A stretch of DNA of 6,765 nucleotides from Oscillospiraceae bacterium (GCA_902803365.1 CADCPU010000415.1:1-6765); one strand, 5' to 3'; counted from the first letter of the stretch, positions 1 to 5,990 are shown. Made by a program: numbers and translations. Notes: a model not told the origin generated them from the sequence alone.

Positions 1-71
1 GACCCGTACGGGAATCGAACCCGTCACTCCGCCGTGAAAGGGCGACGTCTTAGCCGCTTGACCAACGGGCC
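1..71 (-). tRNA. tRNA-Glu (anticodon UUC), 3' end cut by the window edge
   Basis: Read on the minus strand this folds as a standard cloverleaf. The seven-base acceptor arms GGCCCGT and ACGGGTC pair with one G-U wobble. The anticodon stem closes on the loop CTTTCAC, giving anticodon UUC (plus-strand positions 36-38), and the T arm carries GGGTTCGATTCCC. It delivers glutamate to GAA/GAG codons. The discriminator base and any encoded CCA lie just outside the window, so the gene is complete except for its 3' tail. It lies 5 bp downstream of tRNA-Met and is very probably co-transcribed with it. Confidence 0.96.
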
Positions 72-76
72 TTATA

Positions 77-153
77 TGGTAGCGGCAGTGGGATTCGAAC
101 CTACGACCTGCCGGGTATGAACCGGACGCTCTGGCCAACTGAGCTATGCCGCC
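77..153 (-). tRNA. tRNA-Met (anticodon CAU), elongator type, CCA encoded
   Basis: The minus strand gives a 77-base tRNA that begins GGCGGCATAGCTCAG and ends in an encoded CCA (plus-strand tgg at 77-79). The anticodon loop TTCATAC contains CAU (positions 117-119). The acceptor stem starts with a G1-U72 pair rather than the unpaired C1-A72 of bacterial initiators, so this is judged elongator tRNA-Met. The isoleucine CAU tRNA usually has a different loop (CTCATAA). One oddity is an A-C mismatch in the T stem (positions 102 and 90), where related tRNAs normally have an A-U pair. It is the first gene of the tRNA operon. Confidence 0.93.
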
Positions 154-185
154 ATATAAACCTTGCTTATGCGCAATGCTTAACA

Positions 186-214
186 ATTATAACAACCAAG
201 TCATCATACGTCAA
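186..214 (-). promoter_or_regulatory. Sigma-A-type promoter of the tRNA-Met/tRNA-Glu operon
   Basis: On the minus strand a -35 box TTGACG (209-214) is separated by exactly 17 bp from a perfect -10 box TATAAT (186-191). Transcription should start near 179, leaving about 25 bases of leader before tRNA-Met. This is the best promoter match in the window, as expected for a stable-RNA operon. It lies just downstream of the terminator of the acyl-CoA synthetase unit, so the two units are separate although they share a strand. Confidence 0.9.
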
Positions 215-230
215 GAAGTTTTTTCGAGAA

Positions 231-270
231 ACAAAAAACGCAGAGGGAACTTACTAAAAGTCCCTCTGCG
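231..270 (-). terminator. Intrinsic terminator of the acyl-CoA synthetase unit
   Basis: The arms 261-270 and 239-248 form a perfect 10-bp stem (CGCAGAGGGA with TCCCTCTGCG) around a 12-base loop. On the minus strand the stem is followed at once by TTTTTTGT. It begins 18 bp after the TGA stop of the acyl-CoA synthetase gene and ends before the tRNA promoter. Confidence 0.93.
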
Positions 271-288
271 CAGTCATTTTCGAACAGA

Positions 289-2580
289 TCAGAGCTTGTT
301 TCTCTGGATCTTGCCGCTCGTTGTCTTCGGAAGTTCATCCTTGAATACGACAACACGCGGATATTTGTAAGGAGCCGTATGGACCTTAACGTAGTTCTGG
401 ATCTCCTTTTTGAGTTCTTCAGTACCCTCAGTACCAGGAACGAGGACGATCGATGCCTTGACTACCTGACCTCTTACTTCATCAGGAGCAGCAGATACAC
501 CGCACTCAAGTACGTAAGGAAGCTCCATGATAACGCTCTCGATCTCGAAAGGTCCGATACGGTAACCCGAAGACTTGATAACGTCATCAACACGGCCTAC
601 ATACCAATAGAAACCATCCTGATCTCTCCAGGCAGTATCACCTGTGTGATACCAGCCGTCATGCCATACTTCGTTTGTCTTCTCGGTATCGTTATAGTAA
701 CCCTTGAAGAGTCCGCAAGGAGCACCGTCCTTTACATTGATACAGATCTCGCCTGTCTCACCTACCGGAACGGAATTGCCGTCCGGATCGAGGATGTCTA
801 CGTCGTAGATAGGAGCAGGCTTACCCATAGAACCGATCTTGTGGTCAGCACCTCTCATGTTACCGATGATCATCGTACTCTCTGTCTGGCCGAAGCCTTC
901 GAGGATCTGAAGACCTGTATGTTTCTCGAACTGTCTGTATACCTCAGGGTTCAATGCCTCGCCTGCAGTAGTCATGTGCTTAACGGAAGAGAAATCGTAC
1001 TTGGAGATGTCCTGCTTGATGAGCATACGGAGCATCGTAGGAGGTGCACAGAATGTTGTGATGTGATACTTCGCGAACATCGGGAGGATGTCTGCGGCAT
1101 CGAATCTGTCAAAGTCATAAACGAATGTAGCTGCTTCAGCGAGCCACTGTCCGTAGAGCTTACCCCACATAGCCTTAGCCCAGCCTGTATCGGAGATCGT
1201 GAAGTGGAGTCCGTCAGGATCTACACAGTGCCAGTACTTTGCAGTGTGGAAGTGACCGAGAGGATACTTGTAGCTGTGCATTGCGATCTTAGGATAGCCT
1301 GATGTACCTGAAGTAAAGTACATGAGCATCGTATCATCGCCGCAAGGTGAATCCTCAGTACGCTCGAACTTGCTGCTGTAGAGCTTATATTCTTCATCAA
1401 ATGTACGCCATCCCTCACGGGTGCCGTTAACGATGATCTTGTGGAGGAGTCCCGGATTCTTCTCAGCCGCGATATCGACCTGATGAGCCGTATCACCGTC
1501 AGCCGTACAAAGGATCGCGGATACGCCTGCAGACTTGAATCTGTAGTCGAAGTCGTGCTCAAGGAGCTGGTTTGTAGCAGGGATAGCGATAGCGCCGAGC
1601 TTGTTCAAGCCCATCATTGCAAACCAGAACTGATAGTGACGCTTGAGAACGAGCATTACCTTGTCGCCCTTCTTGATGCCGAGGGACTTAAAGTAGTTGG
1701 CACACTGGTTGGATCCCTTCTTGATATCAAGGAAGGTAAATCTTCTCTCAGTCTTATCCTGGGCGATGTGAAGCATTGCAAGCTTATCAGGCTCACGCTC
1801 GGCGAGTGCATCAACGAGGTCGAACGCGAAGTTGAACTTCTCTGTGTTCTTGAAGGACATCTTGATAGGTGTTCCGTTCTCGTTGAACTCAACGTCGATA
1901 TAGTTCTTATAGATCCTCTGCTTCTTCTCAGGCTCGATCACCTTCGTACCTGCGATCTTTGTCACAGGCTTGTTGTCGATCTTAGGCTCGCCCGAAGCAT
2001 TGAGGACAAATGCATAGAATACGCAGTCCTTGCCGTTTACCGCGATCATACCGTGAGGCGTGTCACTGTTAAAGTAGATAGTGTCGCCAGGGCCTAAGAT
2101 CTCCTTGTGGTCGCCTACCTGAACGAGGAGGTTACCTTCGATAACGAGGTCACATTCCTGACCTTCGTGTGTAGTAAGTTCGATGTCCTTGAACTGGGCA
2201 TCTTCCCTGTATTCGCTTCTGACATACAAAGGCTCACAGATCCTGTTCTTAAAAGCATACGCCATGTTGTAGTAAGTCATGCCGTGTGCTTTTGCGATCT
2301 CCTGACCCTTGCCTGCACGTGTCACGGTGTAAGAATCGAGCGTAGGAGAGAAACCCTCGATGATATCCGTTACGTTCACCTTGAGCGCACCGGCACAACG
2401 ATAGATAAATGCAAAGTTCAGGTCAACTTCACCCGACTCGCACTTCAAGTACTCATCAACGCTGACATCCGTCTTCTGAGCCATTTCCTCAACGCTAAGG
2501 CCAACGATCTCACGAAGGTCCTTAATACGTCCCGCCATTTCCTTGATCTTGCGATCAAGACCACCGATCATTTTTACCAT
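289..2580 (-). CDS. XRE-cupin-acyl-CoA synthetase fusion (medium-chain/MACS-like adenylate-forming ligase), 763 aa
   Basis: The protein should activate a carboxylic acid with ATP to an acyl-adenylate and transfer the acyl group to CoA in the cytoplasm. Residues about 12-76 form an XRE-type helix-turn-helix. Residues about 125-195 form a cupin barrel with the motif DTPHG (His176). Residues about 245-763 form the ligase: P-loop YFTSGTSGYPK (421-431), GFGQTE (562-567), YHTGD (644-648), GRVDDVIKSSGYR (662-674), and the C-terminal PKTTSGKIQR with the expected catalytic Lys757. The wording around YHTGD and GRVDD resembles medium-chain acyl-CoA synthetases (ACSM/MacS) more than acetyl-CoA synthetases. 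The chain stops three residues after the final motif, slightly short for the family but with nothing essential missing. Start ATG 2580 has AAAAGGAG nine bases upstream; a longer reading to 2694 would run through the T-box. The gene stands alone behind a T-box leader. The substrate is unknown; a branched short-chain acid is inferred from the leader. Confidence 0.9.
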   Translation of the reverse strand: MVKMIGGLDRKIKEMAGRIKDLREIVGLSVEEMAQKTDVSVDEYLKCESGEVDLNFAFIYRCAGALKVNVTDIIEGFSPTLDSYTVTRAGKGQEIAKAHGMTYYNMAYAFKNRICEPLYVRSEYREDAQFKDIELTTHEGQECDLVIEGNLLVQVGDHKEILGPGDTIYFNSDTPHGMIAVNGKDCVFYAFVLNASGEPKIDNKPVTKIAGTKVIEPEKKQRIYKNYIDVEFNENGTPIKMSFKNTEKFNFAFDLVDALAEREPDKLAMLHIAQDKTERRFTFLDIKKGSNQCANYFKSLGIKKGDKVMLVLKRHYQFWFAMMGLNKLGAIAIPATNQLLEHDFDYRFKSAGVSAILCTADGDTAHQVDIAAEKNPGLLHKIIVNGTREGWRTFDEEYKLYSSKFERTEDSPCGDDTMLMYFTSGTSGYPKIAMHSYKYPLGHFHTAKYWHCVDPDGLHFTISDTGWAKAMWGKLYGQWLAEAATFVYDFDRFDAADILPMFAKYHITTFCAPPTMLRMLIKQDISKYDFSSVKHMTTAGEALNPEVYRQFEKHTGLQILEGFGQTESTMIIGNMRGADHKIGSMGKPAPIYDVDILDPDGNSVPVGETGEICINVKDGAPCGLFKGYYNDTEKTNEVWHDGWYHTGDTAWRDQDGFYWYVGRVDDVIKSSGYRIGPFEIESVIMELPYVLECGVSAAPDEVRGQVVKASIVLVPGTEGTEELKKEIQNYVKVHTAPYKYPRVVVFKDELPKTTSGKIQRNKL

Positions 2581-2588
2581 ACCTAAAG

Positions 2589-2597
2589 TCTCCTTTT
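2589..2597 (-). promoter_or_regulatory. Ribosome binding site that fixes the start of the synthetase gene
   Basis: The minus strand reads AAAAGGAGA here, with nine bases between GGAG and the ATG at 2580. The site lies between the T-box terminator and the gene, so only transcripts that escape the terminator carry it. A second ATG three codons later (2571) is too far away for this site. The extended frame to 2694 would start inside the antiterminator and is not plausible. Confidence 0.87.
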
Positions 2598-2604
2598 CTG
2601 GGAC

Positions 2605-2645
2605 AAAAAAACTCGTCCCAAAGTATTTAAACCTTTGAGACGAGT
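2605..2645 (-). terminator. Regulated terminator of the T-box leader
   Basis: The minus-strand arms at 2633-2645 (ACTCGTCTCAAAG) and 2611-2623 (CTTTGGGACGAGT) pair over 13 bp with a single U-G wobble and a nine-base loop. A run of seven T follows. The 5' arm overlaps the 3' part of the antiterminator (2637-2647), so the two folds exclude each other, as in classical T-box switches. Confidence 0.94.
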
Positions 2646-2676
2646 GTTGATATCTTATACACCCGCGGTACCACTC
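2637..2676 (-). promoter_or_regulatory. T-box antiterminator with UGGUACC bulge
   Basis: On the minus strand GAG (2674-2676) pairs with CTC (2637-2639), and GCGGGTGT (2659-2666) pairs with ACACTCGT (2640-2647). Between the first short helix and the second lies the seven-base bulge TGGTACC (2667-2673). Its first four bases pair with the free ACCA 3' end of uncharged tRNA, which stabilises this fold over the terminator. Confidence 0.92.
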
Positions 2677-2883
2677 AAATTGCGTCGCCGCCACTTATCG
2701 GGATCAATCAATCCCTATGCACTAACGTAACATTCACGGGAAGGTTCTACTCGGAAAGACCCTTTCTTCCTTCCGGCTCGGAAGCTACATCGTATCCAGT
2801 CTGGTTCAGCGACTCTCACCTGACATCGCATTCTCTGTATGACTTGCACTGAATAGAACTCTTCGTCAAAGCCTTTGGTGATT

Positions 2884-2911
2884 AGTATAGCACGGTTTAC
2901 TTATTTTGCAA
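2884..2911 (-). promoter_or_regulatory. Promoter of the T-box/acyl-CoA synthetase unit
   Basis: On the minus strand a -35 box TTGCAA (2906-2911) and a -10 box TATACT (2884-2889) are 16 bp apart. Transcription would start near 2876-2879, only a few bases before the first helix of the T-box. That placement fits a leader whose basal stem starts close to the 5' end. Confidence 0.8.
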
Positions 2912-2935
2912 CCCCATGAATAAAAATCTTTCTGT

Positions 2936-2959
2936 TAGACACGAGGCACTTTTTGTCTA
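2936..2959. repeat. Inverted repeat TAGACA-12-TGTCTA, candidate operator
   Basis: TAGACA (2936-2941) and TGTCTA (2954-2959) are perfect inverted copies around 12 bases, ending directly at the -35 box of the yhgE-like gene. The heptamer GAGGCAC also occurs twice, 19 bp apart (2943-2949 and 2962-2968). The position suits a regulator binding site, perhaps for the TetR protein encoded downstream of the membrane-protein gene or for the XRE domain encoded on the other side. Six-base arms can arise by chance, so the call is tentative. Confidence 0.35.
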
Positions 2960-2988
2960 TTGAGGCACCTATCCGTCGGAATTATCAT
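2960..2988 (+). promoter_or_regulatory. Candidate promoter of the yhgE-like gene
   Basis: A -35-like TTGAGG (2960-2965) and a -10-like TATCAT (2983-2988) are separated by 17 bp. Transcription would start near 2995, about 25 bases before the ATG at 3020. The match is moderate, but spacing and distance to the gene are right and no better candidate is present. Confidence 0.6.
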
Positions 2989-3004
2989 CTAAGTCGAAAA
3001 CAGC

Positions 3005-3011
3005 AAAGGAG
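3005..3011 (+). promoter_or_regulatory. Ribosome binding site that fixes the yhgE-like start
   Basis: AAAGGAG lies eight bases upstream of the ATG at 3020. The in-frame GTG at 3011 begins on the last base of this site and therefore cannot be the real start. Confidence 0.9.
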
Positions 3012-3019
3012 TGATATCA

Positions 3020-5881
3020 ATGGTAAAACAGGAATGGAAACGACTACTTAAAAACCCTCTCCTGATCCTTGTATTGACGGCGATAATCCTTATCCCGTCG
3101 ATCTACGCAGGATTCTTCCTCGAATCCATGTGGGATCCGTACGGCGAACTCGACAAGCTTCCCGTTGCGGTAGTAAACCTCGATAAGCCGGTCGACTTTA
3201 ACGGCAAAGAGCTTAATATCGGCAGCGACCTCGTCGATAATCTCGCGACTGACGGCTCGATGGACTTCACCTTCACGGATGCCGATACGGCACACACGGG
3301 CCTCGTAAACGGCGATTACTATATGGTGATCACCATCCCGGAAAACTTCTCCAGGAACGCAACGACCCTCACGGAGAACAAGCCCGAGACAATGATGCTC
3401 TCGTACGAGACAAACCCTGCTACAAACTACGTGGCAATGAAGCTCAGCGAATCAGCCATGACCAAGATCGAGCTCAGTCTCCAGCAGAAGGTCACAGAGA
3501 CCTACGCTGAGGAATTCTACGACAGGCTTCAGGACATCTCGACTCAGCTCAGCGACGCGTCGGACGGAACATCGGAGATCATCACCGGTGAGAACAAGCT
3601 CTCTGACGGAGCCAATGACCTCTCCACCGGAACACAGACCCTGTATGAAGGTACAGTAACACTTAACGACGGCAGCAGCAAGCTCGCATCCGGAACATCA
3701 GAACTTAAGAACGGACTTGATTCATATCTCAAGGGTACTGAAGATATCAACAGCGGTGCCCTCGCACTCGAAAACGGCGCATCTGCTCTCAAGAACGGTA
3801 CCGACTCGCTTTATACGGGCGCGACGGATCTTAAGAGCGGAACTTCTTCCCTCTCCTCCGGTGCCGCTCAGGTAAACGACGGTGCCAAGCAGGTATCGGA
3901 GGGCACAAAATCCGCAGCAGACGCTATGAGCAAGGTCGATCAGGGCGCAACTACCCTTGCATCCGGATCCAAGAATCTCTCTGACGGAATGAACACCATT
4001 AACACCGGTGCAGATAAGCTCTCACAGGGCGCGAGCACTCTTGATGCAGGCGCACAGAAAGTAGCTACCGGTGCAGCAGACCTCAATAACGGACTTGTCG
4101 GACTTCAGTCCGCGATCCCGGGTCTTACTAATGGACTATCGCAGCTCGAGACGGGTTCCTCAACGCTCAACGACGGCATAATCGCCTATACGGGCGGCGT
4201 AGACACGGCTTGTGCTTCATCTGCTCAGCTCGCGGCAGGATCTTCTGCACTTAACGACAAGATAAACGGCGAAGGCGGACTTTGCGCATCCTCTGCAGCA
4301 TTCAACACCTCTTTGTCGGGTCTTGCAACGCAGGTACAGGGACTTGCAGAAGCAGGTATCGTACCTTCTGATCTGGCAGACGGCCTTAATGCACTAGCTT
4401 ATAACTACTCGCTCATGGATTCCGCGATCAATGGCGAAAGCGGCCTCGGAAATAGTGTCACGACGCTCAACAACGGTGTTCAGGCACTTAATACCGGACT
4501 TGTTACAATCGCAGGCGAAGATAATTCCAATTCACAGAACCTGCGCGACGGATCAGCCTCTGTATTGGGCGGTCTTAAGACGATCAACAGTTCTGCTTCC
4601 ACATTAAGCGACGGTGTCGATAAGCTCGTTACAGGCTCATCTGACCTTAAGACAGGTACGGCAGATCTCAGCAAGGGCGCATCCGAACTCAGTAAGGGCG
4701 CAGGCGACCTCTATGCCGGTACACAGAATGCCGCTAAGGGCGCAAGCGACTTGAGCAGCGGTGCTAAGACACTCTCTGAGGGAACGACCGCTCTTAACCA
4801 GGGTATGTCAACACTTAACGAAGGTGCCGCAACTCTCTACAGCGGAACGACAGATCTCTCCTCCGGTGCAGCCGCACTCGATAACGGAGCTTCATCTCTC
4901 GTAAGCGGCGCAGATAAGATCAGAAGCGGTGCTTCAGACCTCTCGAACGGAACAAAGACGCTCCATAACGGAACAGCTGAACTTACATCCAACAATGAAG
5001 CAATCAGCAACGGTATCGCAGCAGTTGACCAGGGTGCAGCAGATCTCAGCAGCGGCGCACAGAAGCTCGTTGACGGATCTTCTCAGGTCAACGACGGCGC
5101 AGGACTCATCGCAGAATCAATGCCTGAGCTCATCACAGGTACGGGAACTCTCAAGGACGGTCTCAGCGACGGTGCCAAGAAGATATCCGATACACCTTCT
5201 ACAACATTCAACATCAGCATGTTCGCTAATCCGGTAGATACTACCGAGAACAAGCTCACAGACGTTAAGGACAACGGTCACGCGATGGCAGCATACATGA
5301 TGTCCGTAGGTCTCTGGGTCGCATCCCTCGCCTTCTGCCTCATGTATCCTCTCACAAAGCACGACGGTATCGAATCCGGCTTCAAGTGGTGGCTGAGCAA
5401 AGCAAGCGTCCTCTATCCGATGGCTGTCCTTCAGGCGATCCTCCTCATTGTGATCCTCCACAAGGCACTCGGTTTTGCACCTGTCAACATGGGCCAGACG
5501 ATCTTCGTAGCGTGCCTTGCATCAATAGCATTCATGTCCATCATGTACTTCTTTAACGTACTCCTGGGCAAGGTAGGAAGCTTCATTATGCTGATATTCA
5601 TGGTATTGCAGCTCGCAGGTTCCGCAGGTACATACCCTATCGAGATCTCCGGCAAGTTTGCTCAGGCTTTGAACAAGTTCATGCCGTTCACATATACGGT
5701 AGCGGCATTCAGGAGCACGATAGGCGGAGGTGCTTCATATAAGACGGCGATCGCGGTACTCGTATCGATATTCGCAATCAGCACAACGCTCACCATCATC
5801 CTTTTCATGATCAGAGGCAAAGAAGCTGAACAAGGAAGAAAGAACCTCTACGAAGTAATGGAAGAACACGGCTTTGCCTGA
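3020..5881 (+). CDS. yhgE: YhgE/Pip-family membrane protein with a long heptad-repeat extracellular region, 953 aa
   Basis: The N-terminus (MVKQEWKRLLKNP, then one membrane helix at about 13-33) and the C-terminus (about five membrane helices, near 757-777, 796-816, 826-847, 852-870 and 908-930) match the YhgE/Pip family, which is related to ABC-2 permeases. Family members include the lactococcal phage infection protein Pip; YueB/EsaA of type VII secretion are relatives. The region between the membrane parts (about 34-755) should be extracellular. It holds a conserved N-terminal segment, 28 exact heptads (194-389), a 118-residue non-repeat segment (390-507) with Cys398 and Cys422, and 30 more heptads (508-717). 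The usual heptad is L-x-x-G-A/T-x-x. No type VII secretion genes are visible, so a role as EsaA is not supported here. The cellular role of YhgE proteins is poorly defined; export or envelope function is an inference. A terminator follows the gene, then a TetR gene on the same strand. Confidence 0.93.
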   Translation: MVKQEWKRLLKNPLLILVLTAIILIPSIYAGFFLESMWDPYGELDKLPVAVVNLDKPVDFNGKELNIGSDLVDNLATDGSMDFTFTDADTAHTGLVNGDYYMVITIPENFSRNATTLTENKPETMMLSYETNPATNYVAMKLSESAMTKIELSLQQKVTETYAEEFYDRLQDISTQLSDASDGTSEIITGENKLSDGANDLSTGTQTLYEGTVTLNDGSSKLASGTSELKNGLDSYLKGTEDINSGALALENGASALKNGTDSLYTGATDLKSGTSSLSSGAAQVNDGAKQVSEGTKSAADAMSKVDQGATTLASGSKNLSDGMNTINTGADKLSQGASTLDAGAQKVATGAADLNNGLVGLQSAIPGLTNGLSQLETGSSTLNDGIIAYTGGVDTACASSAQLAAGSSALNDKINGEGGLCASSAAFNTSLSGLATQVQGLAEAGIVPSDLADGLNALAYNYSLMDSAINGESGLGNSVTTLNNGVQALNTGLVTIAGEDNSNSQNLRDGSASVLGGLKTINSSASTLSDGVDKLVTGSSDLKTGTADLSKGASELSKGAGDLYAGTQNAAKGASDLSSGAKTLSEGTTALNQGMSTLNEGAATLYSGTTDLSSGAAALDNGASSLVSGADKIRSGASDLSNGTKTLHNGTAELTSNNEAISNGIAAVDQGAADLSSGAQKLVDGSSQVNDGAGLIAESMPELITGTGTLKDGLSDGAKKISDTPSTTFNISMFANPVDTTENKLTDVKDNGHAMAAYMMSVGLWVASLAFCLMYPLTKHDGIESGFKWWLSKASVLYPMAVLQAILLIVILHKALGFAPVNMGQTIFVACLASIAFMSIMYFFNVLLGKVGSFIMLIFMVLQLAGSAGTYPIEISGKFAQALNKFMPFTYTVAAFRSTIGGGASYKTAIAVLVSIFAISTTLTIILFMIRGKEAEQGRKNLYEVMEEHGFA
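3599..4186 (+). repeat. First heptad-repeat block of the YhgE-like protein (28 units)
   Basis: Twenty-eight consecutive 21-bp units encode residues 194-389 without any insertion or deletion. Position 1 is nearly always Leu, Ile or Val, and position 4 is Gly except in a few units such as AADAMSK and LQSAIPG. The DNA copies differ at many silent and non-silent sites, so this is an old protein repeat and not a recent tandem expansion. Confidence 0.9.
4541..5170 (+). repeat. Second heptad-repeat block of the YhgE-like protein (30 units)
   Basis: Thirty consecutive 21-bp units encode residues 508-717 with the same L-x-x-G-A/T-x-x pattern. Glycine is lost in a few units (INSSAST, LTSNNEA, IAESMPE). 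The block is almost the same length as the first one and lies on the other side of a 118-residue non-repeat segment. Confidence 0.9.
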
Positions 5882-5908
5882 TCTTTCAGTTTCCGTTTCC
5901 TTTTGCTG

Positions 5909-5950
5909 AAAGGGAGTCGTCTCACGATCTGAGGCGGCTCCCTTTAGTTT
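5909..5950 (+). terminator. Intrinsic terminator of the yhgE-like gene
   Basis: The arms 5909-5923 (AAAGGGAGTCGTCTC) and 5931-5945 (GAGGCGGCTCCCTTT) pair along all 15 bp around a seven-base loop, followed by a short T-rich tail (AGTTTGTCTT). The two wobble pairs are G-U only when read on the plus strand; on the minus strand they would be A-C mismatches. This supports use in the plus direction. It starts 28 bp after the stop codon. Confidence 0.87.
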
Positions 5951-5953
5951 GTC

Positions 5954-5984
5954 TTGATCATAAACGGCTCAAAAGTTGTATAAT
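5954..5984 (+). promoter_or_regulatory. Promoter of the TetR-family gene
   Basis: A perfect -10 box TATAAT lies at 5979-5984. The best -35 candidate is TTGATC (5954-5959) with a long 19-bp spacer, or TGATCA one base later with 18 bp. Transcription should start about 5990-5992, which is on or next to the ATG at 5991. The weak or long-spaced -35 could mean that an activator helps or that expression is low. Confidence 0.72.
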
Positions 5985-5990
5985 CCAGTT

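Larger units (their letters stand above)
2605..2880 (-). ncRNA. T-box riboswitch leader, predicted specifier GUA (valine)
   Basis: The leader senses the charging state of a tRNA and permits transcription of the gene downstream when the tRNA is uncharged. The minus strand shows the parts in order. A basal stem I GGCT pairs with AGCC around the kink-turn element TTGACGAAGAG. Next come AGAGA and GGTGAGAG in distal stem I, then the specifier segment GATGTAGCTTCCGAGC, the stem II region ending in TACGTTA, and a stem III hairpin (2700-2715). Last are the antiterminator with AGTGGTACCGCGG (2663-2675) and the terminator. Aligning the specifier segment with the usual GAA-NNN-purine-C...GAGC pattern puts GUA at 2786-2788. 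The bulge UGGU (2670-2673) fits tRNAs with discriminator A, consistent with tRNA-Val. The T-box call is very secure; the specifier reading is good but was made by eye. Confidence 0.96.

Noticed and set aside
77..153. Initiator tRNA or isoleucine tRNA (lysidine type) reading of the CAU tRNA
   Set aside because: The acceptor stem starts with G1-U72 rather than an initiator-type C1-A72 mismatch, and the TTCATAC loop fits elongator Met better than the isoleucine form.
379..1302. Long plus-strand open frame (307 codons) opposite the acyl-CoA synthetase gene
   Set aside because: It is fully antisense to a gene with all adenylate-forming motifs, has no ribosome site or recognisable domain, and its composition is that of a reverse-frame shadow.
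1441..2586. Two further plus-strand open frames (1441-2097 and 2107-2586) opposite the same gene
   Set aside because: Same reasons: antisense to the ligase, cupin and XRE coding sequence, with no motif or ribosome site. The second ends inside the region encoding the true start.
2581..2694. 38-codon N-terminal extension of the synthetase to an ATG at 2694
   Set aside because: The extension would translate the T-box antiterminator and terminator. A clear ribosome site supports ATG 2580.
3011..3019. GTG start at 3011 for the YhgE-like protein
   Set aside because: This GTG overlaps the Shine-Dalgarno sequence AAAGGAG that serves ATG 3020.
3599..5170. CRISPR or satellite-like array suggested by the regular 21-bp period
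   Set aside because: The period is three times seven codons, the frame is open throughout, the units are not identical in DNA, and there are no spacers. It encodes a heptad protein repeat.
4929..5237. Plus-strand 102-codon frame inside the yhgE-like gene
   Set aside because: It is an out-of-frame shadow of the heptad-repeat coding sequence, with no ribosome site.
5976..5990. TTG start at 5976 for the TetR protein
   Set aside because: It overlaps the -10 box TATAAT and would lie upstream of the predicted transcript start. It has no ribosome site.
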